8,866 nucleotides of DNA from NCBI GenBank assembly GCA_937927415.1, contig CALBDS010000035.1:1-8866 (forward strand), read 5' to 3'. Shown one piece after another: positions 1 to 7,084 of this stretch. The position numbers were made by a program, and so were the translations under genes. Each line of letters opens with the position of its first letter. The first letter of the stretch is position 1. The stretch is from an uncultured Rhodospirillaceae bacterium (GTDB lineage Bacteria > Pseudomonadota > Alphaproteobacteria > Azospirillales > Azospirillaceae). The notes below the pieces were generated by a model that was not told where the DNA came from, ran no database searches, and was given only the letters and a program-made list of their open reading frames with translations.

Positions 1-52
1 AAACGCAAGTCTCAGATTGACCACCTGCTTGATATCTTATCCTAGCGCATAT

Positions 53-90
53 GGGAGGAGCACCCCGCTCCTCCCTCCCCCTTTTTGTTT
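53..90 (+). terminator. Stem-loop plus T-run just upstream of btsS
   Basis: A perfect 9-bp stem, GGGAGGAGC (53-61) and GCTCCTCCC (67-75), closes a 5-base loop. It is followed by a C-rich spacer and then a CTTTTTGTTT run (81-90). This is the shape of an intrinsic terminator reading rightward; the left side has no T-run, so it would not work leftward. It could end a gene lying left of the window. It could equally be a leader hairpin of btsS, because the btsS start codon is only 10 bases further on and no other clear promoter separates them. The 6-base gap between stem and T-run is a little long for a strong terminator. Confidence 0.5.
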
Positions 91-100
91 GGGGATCGCT

Positions 101-1813
101 ATGACGCTTGAACCGTTCACCCTGGTTCTGTCGCTGCTTCAGCAGATGTGCGTCTATCTGGTGATCGCCTATCTGCTGAGCCGCACCCTGCTGTTCCGCC
201 CGGTGATGCGGGTGACGGTGCGCTGGCGGCACAAGCTGGCCTGTTACGGCATCTTTTCCATCTTCTGCATCATGGGCACCTATTTCGGGCTGCAGATCGA
301 CGATTCGATCGCCAACACCCGCGCCATCGGTGCCGTGCTGGGGGGGATTCTCGGCGGGCCGTCGGTGGGGTTCGCGGTGGGGCTGACCGGGGGCCTGCAC
401 CGTTATTCGCTGGGCGGCATGTCGGCGGTGGCCTGCGCCCTGTCCACGGTGGCGGAGGGGCTGATCGGCGGGCTGGTCCATCGCCACTTCATCCGCCGCG
501 GCACGGTGGAGCCGCTGTTCGACCCGTGGCGCATCGGGGCGGTGACGCTGGTGGCCGAAATCACCCAGATGCTCATCATCCTGGCCGTGGCCCGGCCGTT
601 CCCGGCGGCGGTGCATCTGGTGCAGGTGGTCGCCGCCCCCATGATCGTGGCCAACACGCTGGGCGCTGCCCTGTTCATGCTGATCCTGGTGGACCGGCGG
701 GCGCTGGCCGAGCGGCAGTCCAGCGCCTTTTCCGCCAAGGCGCTGCAGATCGCCGCCCGCTGCGACGGGGTGCTGCGCGAGGGGTTCAACCGGGAAAACT
801 CCATGCGGGTGGCCCGCATCATCTACGAGGAAACCGGGGTGGGGGCGGTCGCCATCACCGACCGCGACAAGATCCTGGCCTTCATCGGGCTGGGGGACGA
901 CCACCATTTGCCGGGCACCCCCATCACCTCGCCCATGACCCACCGGGCCATTGCCGAGAACCGGGTGCTTTACGCCGACGGCAACGAGGTGGCCTATCGC
1001 TGTTCCATCAGCCCCACCTGCCGGCTGGGGGCCGCCCTGGTGATCCCGCTGGCGGGGGAGGAGGGGCAGGTGATCGGCACCGTGAAGCTGTACGAGCCGA
1101 AGACCCGCATCTTCTCCACCATCAACCGCACGCTGGGGGAGGGGATCGCCAAGCTGCTGTCCGGCCAGATCCTGGCCGGGCGCTACGAACGGCAAAAGGC
1201 GCTGCTGGCCCAGTCGGAAATCAAGCTGCTGCACGCCCAGGTCAACCCGCATTTCCTGTTCAACGCGCTCAACACCCTTTCCGCCGTCATCCGCATCGAC
1301 CCGGAACGGGCGCGGATGCTGGTGCAAAGCCTGTCCACCTTCTTCCGCAAGAACCTGAAGCGTCCCAGCGAGTTGGTGACCCTGGCGGACGAGGTGGAGC
1401 ATGTGAACGCCTATCTCCAGATCGAGCTGGCCCGCTTCGCCGACCGGCTGACGGTGGACATCGACATTCCCCCCGCCCTGCGCGGGGGGCTGCTGCCCGC
1501 TTTCTCGCTCCAGCCGCTGGTGGAGAACGCCATCAAGCACGGCACCTCCCAGCTTCTGGGGCCGGGGCACGTGCGCATCACCGCGGCGGCCGACGGGGAT
1601 GCGCTGCGGCTGACGGTGGAGGACAACGCCGGCCTGTACGATCCCAAGCCCGGCGGCGACGGGCTGGGCATGGCCATCGTTGACCGGCGGGTGCGCGACC
1701 GCTACGGCGACGGCTGGGGCGTGGACATCGCGTGCGAGCCGGACATGTCCACCCGCGTCACCTTGCGGCTGCCCTTGGAAAATGCCCCTGTTGCGGAGGC
1801 GGTGCGCTCATGA
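101..1813 (+). CDS. btsS: BtsS (YehU)-type sensor histidine kinase, LytS family
   Basis: Membrane sensor kinase of 570 residues, close in length to E. coli BtsS (561). Residues about 5-200 form the multi-helix LytS-type sensor domain; the stretch SIFCIMGT-FGL-IDDSIANTRAIGAV and the later GLTGGLHRYS block are almost identical to my recollection of BtsS. The residues reported for pyruvate sensing in E. coli (R72, R99, C110, S113) correspond to R74, R101, C112 and S115 and are all present. Next comes a GAF-like segment (about 215-360), the His_kinase H-box with H384 in VNPHFLFN, and an HATPase domain with the N-box (VENAIKHG, N476) and glycine box (DGLGM, about 520-524). I chose the ATG at 101, preceded by GGGGA at 91-95, because the protein then begins as its homologues do; an in-frame upstream TTG at 17 would only add a non-conserved leader. 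The stop overlaps the btsR start (ATGA). Family knowledge: in E. coli the pair responds to extracellular pyruvate and induces a pyruvate transporter. The ligand here is inferred from residue conservation. Confidence 0.94.
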   Translation: MTLEPFTLVLSLLQQMCVYLVIAYLLSRTLLFRPVMRVTVRWRHKLACYGIFSIFCIMGTYFGLQIDDSIANTRAIGAVLGGILGGPSVGFAVGLTGGLHRYSLGGMSAVACALSTVAEGLIGGLVHRHFIRRGTVEPLFDPWRIGAVTLVAEITQMLIILAVARPFPAAVHLVQVVAAPMIVANTLGAALFMLILVDRRALAERQSSAFSAKALQIAARCDGVLREGFNRENSMRVARIIYEETGVGAVAITDRDKILAFIGLGDDHHLPGTPITSPMTHRAIAENRVLYADGNEVAYRCSISPTCRLGAALVIPLAGEEGQVIGTVKLYEPKTRIFSTINRTLGEGIAKLLSGQILAGRYERQKALLAQSEIKLLHAQVNPHFLFNALNTLSAVIRIDPERARMLVQSLSTFFRKNLKRPSELVTLADEVEHVNAYLQIELARFADRLTVDIDIPPALRGGLLPAFSLQPLVENAIKHGTSQLLGPGHVRITAAADGDALRLTVEDNAGLYDPKPGGDGLGMAIVDRRVRDRYGDGWGVDIACEPDMSTRVTLRLPLENAPVAEAVRS

Positions 1814-2526
1814 AGATCCTGATCGTCGATGACGAGCCGCTGGCCCGCGACGAGTTGCGCCGCGCCCTGGACGGGGCGGCGGATGTGGAGGTGGTGGGGG
1901 AGGCGGCCAACGCGGTGGAGGCCATCGGCGCCATCAACCGCCTGTCCCCCGACGTGGTGTTTCTCGACATCCAGATGCCGCGCATCAGCGGGCTGGAGAT
2001 GGTGGGAATGCTGGATCCCGAACGGATGCCGCGCATCGTGTTCCTGACCGCCCATGACGATTACGCCGTCCGCGCGTTCGAGGAGCACGCCTTCGACTAT
2101 CTGCTGAAACCGCTGGACCCGGCGCGGCTGGACAAGACGCTGTGCCGCCTGCGCCGGGACCGGGCGCCGCAGGATATGACGCCGCTGAAAAGCCCCGATC
2201 CCCTGCGGCACATCCCCTGCACCGGCCTCAACCGCATCCTGCTGCTGAAGCTGGACGAGGTGGAGGGCATCGCATCACGCCCCGGCGGGGTGTTCGTGCT
2301 GGCGGCGGACGGTCGGGATCTGTTCACCGAGTTGTCGCTGCACACGTTGCAGGAGCGCACGGCCCTGGTGCGCTGTCACCGGCAATTCCTGGTCAACCCC
2401 GACCGGATCCGCGAAATCCGCCTGCTGGGCGACGGGCTGGCGGAAATCGACACCACGGGCGGGCAGGTGATCCCCGTCAGCCGCCGCTTCCTCGGACCGT
2501 TGAAGGAGCGGCTGGGGATCGGGTGA
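1810..2526 (+). CDS. btsR: BtsR (YehT)-type LytTR response regulator
   Basis: Cytoplasmic response regulator of 238 residues, partner of the preceding kinase. The receiver domain occupies residues 1-115: acidic pocket D7/D8, phospho-acceptor D53 in FLDIQMP, T80 and K100 in the LLKP motif. The LytTR DNA-binding domain covers about 135-238, ending in the VIPVSRRFLGPLKE block typical of BtsR. The segments DIQMPRISGLEMVGMLDPE and AFEEHAFDYLLKP match E. coli BtsR closely as I recall it, which distinguishes it from other LytR/AlgR regulators. The start at 1810 overlaps the btsS stop by four bases and has GGAGG at 1795-1799 with a 10-base spacer, so the two genes are translationally coupled. An upstream GTG at 1732 in the same frame is inside btsS and unlikely. 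The target promoter is probably outside the window. The gene ends 6 bases from the convergent fragment on the other strand. Confidence 0.94.
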   Translation: MKILIVDDEPLARDELRRALDGAADVEVVGEAANAVEAIGAINRLSPDVVFLDIQMPRISGLEMVGMLDPERMPRIVFLTAHDDYAVRAFEEHAFDYLLKPLDPARLDKTLCRLRRDRAPQDMTPLKSPDPLRHIPCTGLNRILLLKLDEVEGIASRPGGVFVLAADGRDLFTELSLHTLQERTALVRCHRQFLVNPDRIREIRLLGDGLAEIDTTGGQVIPVSRRFLGPLKERLGIG

Positions 2527-2532
2527 GCGGGA

Positions 2533-3099
2533 TTACCTCCCTTCCACCACCGGAACCACGGTCATCTTGGAGAAGTCGTCGGCCCGGTTAGCGGTGGCGA
2601 TGATGTAGCCGTGCTGTCCCGACCCGACCGTGGTCATGATGGTGCCGGTGCCGTCGGGGTTATCCCGCACCGATCCGCCGATCACGGCGATGCGGCGGCC
2701 CAGATTGAAGACGCCGTTGTTGGTGAAACCCTTGTCGCTGTTGATCAGGGCGTTCGTCGAGAGTGCCAGTTCACCGTCCCGTTCGATGGTCACCGTGTTG
2801 GACGCTGTGACGGTCACCTCGTTGAGGTCGCTGAAGGTCACCGACGGCTGGTCGCCGATGCGCAGGCGGGTGCTGTGGTCATAGGCCGCGTCCACCCCCT
2901 GAGCCGGAACGAACTCGGTGATGCCGTTGCGGAAGGTGATGGTGGCGTGGGTGGGGTTCGCCGTGTCGGTCTCCCCCCAGATGCCGCCGCCCAGCTTGGC
3001 GCCGCCCTGGCTGCCGTCGAACGTCAGGGTGTCGCCTTGCGTCGAGGTGTCGATGCCGCCCAGGATCGTGCCGTAATTGACGATGACGTGATAATACTT
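2533..3099 (-). pseudogene. C-terminal remnant of a beta-rich surface/adhesin-like protein
   Basis: The minus strand is open for 188 codons from 3099 down to the stop at 2533-2535, bounded upstream by an in-frame TAA at 3102-3100. The 5' part has no ATG. The only possible starts are internal (for example GTG at 2895, which would give 120 residues), and that one lies in the middle of continuous, compositionally uniform coding sequence with no clear ribosome site. The translation is rich in T, V, G, N and D with alternating hydrophobics (VNYGTILGG, LTFDGSQGG, VTVTASNTVTIERDG, NNGVFNLG), as in right-handed beta-helix passenger domains of adhesins and filamentous-haemagglutinin-like proteins. It ends VVPVVEGR without an autotransporter barrel. 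I infer the 3' end of a larger gene whose front has been lost at the junction next to the sigma54 activator. Family assignment is by character only; I do not recognise a specific protein. An annotation pipeline may list a shortened hypothetical protein here. Confidence 0.6.
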
Positions 3100-3100
3100 T

Positions 3101-3141
3101 TAAAACCAACCCTTGGAAATATATGCGAAGTTCAAGGGTTG
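3101..3141 (-). terminator. Probable intrinsic terminator after the sigma54 activator gene
   Basis: Reading the minus strand downstream of the activator stop, a 9-bp perfect stem CAACCCTTG (3141-3133) and CAAGGGTTG (3115-3107) is followed by G and TTTT (3105-3102). The loop is long (17 bases) and the T-run short, so strength is uncertain. Placement nine bases after the activator stop codon supports the role. It also marks the junction with the truncated gene to the left. Confidence 0.55.
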
Positions 3142-3149
3142 TCGTTCCT

Positions 3150-4232
<1,083 letters not shown>

Positions 4233-4341
4233 CGGCCTTTTCTCAACCTCTTGGGAACGGTCTTTTTCCTATAATTATGATATACAATATGTGAGTCCAG
4301 GAAATTCATTCACATAAAGCTGTTGATATTATGTTTTCACA

Positions 4342-4357
4342 GCAACATGTGGCAGCA
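4342..4357 (+). promoter_or_regulatory. Candidate sigma54-activator binding site (UAS1)
   Basis: The 16-base sequence GCAACATGTGGCAGCA recurs with one change at 4658-4673. Its first 12 bases are nearly self-complementary (10 of 12; GCnACATGTnGC), as expected for a Fis-type HTH dimer. It starts 80 bases before the GG of P1, a normal enhancer distance, and 110 bases from the divergent activator start, so it could also affect that gene. A further TTGCT half-element follows at about 4365-4369. The role is inferred from repetition, symmetry and position. Confidence 0.55.
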
Positions 4358-4403
4358 AGCGTTGTTGCTCATCGCACAGTGCTGTGATTCATGAGTCATT
4401 GAA

Positions 4404-4416
4404 AATCAATACCTTG
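4404..4416 (+). promoter_or_regulatory. Candidate IHF site beside P1
   Basis: The bases AATCAATACCTTG match the IHF consensus WATCAANNNNTTR at every fixed position. It lies between UAS1 and the -24 element, where DNA bending would bring a bound activator to the polymerase. It is closer to the -24 element than in textbook cases (about -43 to -31), and a short degenerate consensus can match by chance. Confidence 0.45.
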
Positions 4417-4420
4417 CCTC

Positions 4421-4436
4421 TGGCACGGCGCATGCT
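4421..4436 (+). promoter_or_regulatory. Sigma54 (-24/-12) promoter P1 toward ssuA
   Basis: TGGCACG, four bases, then ATGCT: this differs from the TGGCACG-N4-TTGCW consensus at one position. The invariant GG (4422-4423) and GC (4434-4435) are separated by exactly 10 bases, and the preceding C fits the Y of the extended consensus. The predicted start is near 4447, which would give a leader of about 380 bases before ssuA. UAS1 and an IHF match lie upstream. Confidence 0.75.
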
Positions 4437-4505
4437 TTTTCCCAGGGAGAGGCCGCTGCCACGCGGCCGTTCTTTGGCTGCCGCACTCGGGGGTGTCGCA
4501 GCCAT

Positions 4506-4537
4506 CGCGGGTCCGGTCGGGGAGGGCCGGACCCGCG
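4506..4537. other. Strong GC-rich stem-loop in the P1 leader
   Basis: CGCGGGTCCGG (4506-4516) and CCGGACCCGCG (4527-4537) form a perfect 11-bp stem with a 10-base loop. No T-run follows on either strand, so it is not a standard intrinsic terminator. It would form in any transcript started at P1, together with a smaller GGCCGC/GCGGCC stem at 4451-4468. It may be a pause or attenuation element, a processing site, or simply intergenic palindrome. Confidence 0.6.
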
Positions 4538-4657
4538 CCCACCAAGGATTGTTCCCCCGCCTTTCCAAAACACCGCTGGTTCCGTCAGCCCCGCTTCGCC
4601 GTTTGTTCCATGCGGGGGCATGGTTTCACGCGCGCATTCTTCTGCGATGCTGCCAGG

Positions 4658-4673
4658 GCAACAGGTGGCAGCA
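4658..4673 (+). promoter_or_regulatory. Second copy of the enhancer-like repeat (UAS2)
   Basis: GCAACAGGTGGCAGCA matches UAS1 at 15 of 16 positions. It keeps the outer dyad GCnACnnGTnGC and is additionally enclosed by a TGCTGCC (4648-4654) and GGCAGCA (4667-4673) inverted pair. It starts 111 bases before the GG of P2. The pairing of one copy with each promoter is the main support for a regulatory role. Confidence 0.55.
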
Positions 4674-4709
4674 GACCATGCTGTTCCACCACCATCGGAA
4701 GTGCGGGTT

Positions 4710-4736
4710 GTGTGTTTTTGCGTCCGAAAAACACAC
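4710..4736. other. 10-bp stem-loop between UAS2 and P2
   Basis: GTGTGTTTTT (4710-4719) and AAAAACACAC (4727-4736) are perfectly complementary around a 7-base centre. The arms lie about 30 bases before the -24 element of P2. The element could be an operator for a dimeric regulator such as a sulfur-status repressor or activator, or an RNA hairpin in the P1 transcript. There is no terminating T-run after it. I do not recognise the motif. Confidence 0.5.
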
Positions 4737-4767
4737 TGATTCAGCGATAAATGAGAAAATTCAACAT

Positions 4768-4783
4768 TGGCATGATGTGTGCA
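4768..4783 (+). promoter_or_regulatory. Sigma54 (-24/-12) promoter P2, proximal to ssuA
   Basis: TGGCATG, ATGT, GTGCA: two mismatches to TGGCACG-N4-TTGCW, with the invariant GG (4769-4770) and GC (4781-4782) separated by exactly 10 bases. The predicted start is near 4794, giving a short leader of about 35 bases with the ssuA ribosome site inside it. Its closeness to ssuA and the upstream UAS2 make it a good candidate for the main operon promoter although its match is weaker than that of P1. Confidence 0.62.
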
Positions 4784-4828
4784 ATGTCTGCTCTCACCGG
4801 ATTTTTCCATTCGCGTGAGGTGTTTTTG

Positions 4829-5815
4829 ATGCCGTCCGCCTTTTTCTCTCATCTTGGCCGCCGCCGCTTCGTCCGCCGTTTCCTGGCGGTGGTGGCCGTC
4901 GCGGCATCGGCCGGCGCTCTGGCTCTGCCGTCCCACGCGGCCGATCCGGTCACCGTGCGCATCGGTTACCAGAAAACCGGGCCGCTCCTGCTGCTGAAGG
5001 GGACGGGGGCGCTGGAACAGCGGCTGGCGCCCAAGGGGGTGACGGTGACCTGGACCGAGTTCTCCTCCGGCCCGCCGCTGCTGGAGGCGCTGAACGTGGG
5101 CAGCCTGGATTTCGGCACCACCGGCGACACCCCGCCGATTTTCGCTCAGGCGGCGGGGGCCGACCTGCTGTACGTGGGACGCCACGCCAACCTTGGGCGG
5201 GTCTCGGCGGTGCTGGTCAGGGACGACGGCCCCATCAAGACCCTGGCCGATCTGAAGGGCCGCAAGGTGGCCTTCGTCAAAGGCTCCAACGCCAACAACA
5301 TCGTGGTGGAGGTGCTGAAGCGCGGCGGCCTGACCTATAAGGACATCCAGCCGGTCAACCTGTCGCCCGCCGACGCCCGCGCCGCGTTCGAACGCGGCAG
5401 CGTCGATGCCTGGGCCATCTGGGATCCATACTTCGCGCTTGCCGAACACCAGTCGGGCGTGCGGGTGCTGACCACCGCCGAGGGCATCGTGGAAAGCTCC
5501 AGCTTCTTCCTGGCCCGCCGCGCCTTTGCCCAAGCCAATCCCGAGATCCTGACCATCCTTTTGGAAGAGTTGGACAAAGCCGGCGCCTGGGCCGAGGCCA
5601 ACATCGACGCCGTGGCGGAGATCCTGGCCCGCGTCAACGGCATCGACCTGGCGGTGCAGAAAGTGGCCGCCGCCCGCTCGTCCTACCGCGTCGGCCCGGT
5701 GGAGGAGGAGCACATCCGCACCCAGCAGGGCATCGCCGACACCTTTGCCGAACTGGGCCTGATCCCGAAGCGGTTGACCATCCGCGATACGGTGTGGACC
5801 CCGCCGAAGTCGTGA
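4829..5815 (+). CDS. ssuA: SsuA aliphatic sulfonate-binding periplasmic protein
   Basis: Substrate-binding component of the alkanesulfonate ABC importer, 328 residues (E. coli SsuA: 319). The N-terminus is a signal peptide: basic start RRRFVRR (11-17), hydrophobic core FLAVVAVAASAGALAL, and probable cleavage after SHA at residue 37. The RRRFVR stretch resembles a twin-arginine motif, so export by Tat is possible. The mature part has the family blocks RIGYQKTGPLLLLKG, LLEALNVGSLDFG, TGDTPPIFAQAAGADLLYVG, KVAFVKGSNANN, and DARAAFERGSVDAWAIWDPY, all very close to E. coli SsuA. I chose the ATG at 4829 because GTGAGG lies 8 bases before it (4815-4820) and because it starts the signal peptide properly; an in-frame ATG at 4751 would place 26 extra residues before it and lies upstream of the P2 start. 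It is the first gene of ssuADCB, 61 bases before ssuD. Confidence 0.93.
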   Translation: MPSAFFSHLGRRRFVRRFLAVVAVAASAGALALPSHAADPVTVRIGYQKTGPLLLLKGTGALEQRLAPKGVTVTWTEFSSGPPLLEALNVGSLDFGTTGDTPPIFAQAAGADLLYVGRHANLGRVSAVLVRDDGPIKTLADLKGRKVAFVKGSNANNIVVEVLKRGGLTYKDIQPVNLSPADARAAFERGSVDAWAIWDPYFALAEHQSGVRVLTTAEGIVESSSFFLARRAFAQANPEILTILLEELDKAGAWAEANIDAVAEILARVNGIDLAVQKVAAARSSYRVGPVEEEHIRTQQGIADTFAELGLIPKRLTIRDTVWTPPKS

Positions 5816-5876
5816 CCACCGGCCCCCATTCCCGACGATCCAGAAAAACCTTTCGCAAGACCCGAAGGACACGCAC

Positions 5877-7058
5877 ATGACCGCCAATGCCAACAAGTCT
5901 CTGGATTTCCTGTGGTTTCTGCCCACGAGCGGCGACGGCCCCTATCTGGGGTCGGACATCGGGCACCGCCCGGTCACCAACACCTACCTGCGTGACGTGG
6001 CGCTGGCCGCCGACCGTCTGGGCTATTTCGGCGTTCTGGTGCCCACCGGGCGGCAGATGGAGGATCCGTGGATCACCGCCGCTTCGCTGATTCCGCAGAC
6101 GCGCAACCTGCGCTTCCTGCTGGCGCTGCGCCCCGGCGTCACCAGCCCGGCGCTGCTGGCGCGGCAGGCGGCGACGCTGGACCGCTTGTCGGAAGGCCGC
6201 CTGCTTATCAATGTGGTGGCCGGCGGGGCGCCGCAGGAACTGGCCGGTGACGGGCTGTTCCTCGGCCACGACGAACGCTATGAGCACGCGGGTGAATTCC
6301 TGACCATCCTGCGCGGCCTGCTTCAGGGCGAAACCGTCAATCTCGATGGCAAGCATCTGAAGGTGGAGGGCGGCAAGCTGCTGTTCCCGCCGGTGCAGCG
6401 GCCCTATCCGCCGCTCTATTTCGGCGGCTCGTCGCCCGCCGCCCACCAGTTGGCTGCCGAACAGCTCGACGCCTATCTGACCTGGGCCGAACCGCCGGAG
6501 CAGGTGCGCGAAAAGATCGAGGATGTGAAGGCCCGCGCCGCCAAGCTGGGCCGGACCCTGCGCTACGGCCTGCGCCTGCACCTGATCGTGCGCGAGACGG
6601 AGGAGGAGGCATGGGCCGCCGCCGACCGGCTCATCAGCCACCTGTCCGACGAGACGATCGCCGAGGCCCAGCGCCGTTTCCGCGAGGAATCCGATGCGGT
6701 GGGGCAGCAGCGGATGGCGGTGCTCCACGGCGGGCGGCGTGACGCGCTGGAAATCAGCCCCAACCTGTGGGCCGGCGTCGGTCTGGTCCGTGGTGGTGCC
6801 GGCACGGCGCTGGTGGGCGACCCCAAGACGGTGGCCGCGCGCCTGCGCGAATATCAGGATCTCGGCATCGACACCATCGTGGCGTCGGGCTACCCGCACC
6901 TTGAGGAAGCCTATCGCGTGGCGGAACTGCTGTTCCCTGAACTGGGGCTGGGCAACCGCACCGAAAGCGCCGGGCGCCCGACCCCGGCCGTGTACTTCAA
7001 CCCCCACAACGGCAACGTCTCCAACGAGGGGTTCCCGCTGGCGGCATCGGCGTCCTGA
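5877..7058 (+). CDS. ssuD: SsuD FMNH2-dependent alkanesulfonate monooxygenase
   Basis: Cytoplasmic luciferase-like TIM-barrel enzyme of 393 residues (E. coli: 381). It oxidises alkanesulfonates with reduced FMN and oxygen to sulfite and an aldehyde. Family blocks are clear: FWFLPT-like start with DGPYLG (20-25), RLGYFGVLVPTGR, ARQAATLDRLSEGR, PQELAGDG, LLFPPVQRPYPPLYFGGSS, LISHLSDETI and SPNLWAGVGLVRGGAGTALVGD. Residues corresponding to the E. coli active site, R226, H228, R297, Y331 and H333, are present as R233, H235, R305, Y339 and H341. The residue matching C54 is methionine (M61, in GRQMEDPW where E. coli has GRSCEDAW), which is unusual. The C-terminal tail (from 362) diverges but keeps an NPxxGxVxNE-like end. 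AAGGA at 5865-5869 gives a 7-base spacer to the ATG. No flavin reductase gene is adjacent. SsuD is favoured over MsuD or SfnG by overall similarity; the exact substrate range is inferred. Confidence 0.93.
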   Translation: MTANANKSLDFLWFLPTSGDGPYLGSDIGHRPVTNTYLRDVALAADRLGYFGVLVPTGRQMEDPWITAASLIPQTRNLRFLLALRPGVTSPALLARQAATLDRLSEGRLLINVVAGGAPQELAGDGLFLGHDERYEHAGEFLTILRGLLQGETVNLDGKHLKVEGGKLLFPPVQRPYPPLYFGGSSPAAHQLAAEQLDAYLTWAEPPEQVREKIEDVKARAAKLGRTLRYGLRLHLIVRETEEEAWAAADRLISHLSDETIAEAQRRFREESDAVGQQRMAVLHGGRRDALEISPNLWAGVGLVRGGAGTALVGDPKTVAARLREYQDLGIDTIVASGYPHLEEAYRVAELLFPELGLGNRTESAGRPTPAVYFNPHNGNVSNEGFPLAASAS

Positions 7059-7084
7059 CGATGAAAAGGGGAGGGGATACCATC

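Larger units (their letters stand above)
4233..4828. other. Divergent sfnR-ssuA control region
   Basis: This 596-base interval has no convincing gene. From left to right it holds: an AT-rich stretch (about 4262-4345) that probably carries the activator's own promoter; enhancer-like repeat 1 (4342-4357), next to a 5-bp inverted pair around 4375-4386; an IHF-consensus match (4404-4416); sigma54 promoter P1 (4421-4436); a GGCCGC/GCGGCC stem (4451-4468); an 11-bp stem-loop (4506-4537); enhancer-like repeat 2 (4658-4673); a 10-bp stem-loop (4710-4736); sigma54 promoter P2 (4768-4783); and the ssuA ribosome site GTGAGG (4815-4820). Open frames inside (for example 4384-4818 and 4493-4750 on the + strand) have no recognisable protein character or ribosome site. 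Confidence 0.7.

Noticed and set aside
4262..4300. Sigma70 promoter for the activator gene on the minus strand
   Set aside because: The stretch is AT-rich and has TATCAT/CATAAT-like hexamers, but no -35 element at proper spacing that I could defend.
4506..4537. Intrinsic terminator in the ssu leader
   Set aside because: The stem is strong but no T-run follows on either strand, so I list it only as a stem-loop.
4493..4750. Possible small + strand gene (85 codons) between P1 and P2
   Set aside because: It begins with GTG without a proper ribosome site, overlaps the 11-bp stem-loop and has an unremarkable Arg/Ser/Pro-rich product.
4384..4818. Open frame of 144 codons on the + strand between sfnR and ssuA
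   Set aside because: No ribosome site or family resemblance; it runs through the promoters, repeats and stem-loops of the control region.
4406..5926. 506-codon open frame on the minus strand across ssuA and its upstream region
   Set aside because: No recognisable protein character; it is antisense to ssuA, whose similarity to the family is unmistakable.
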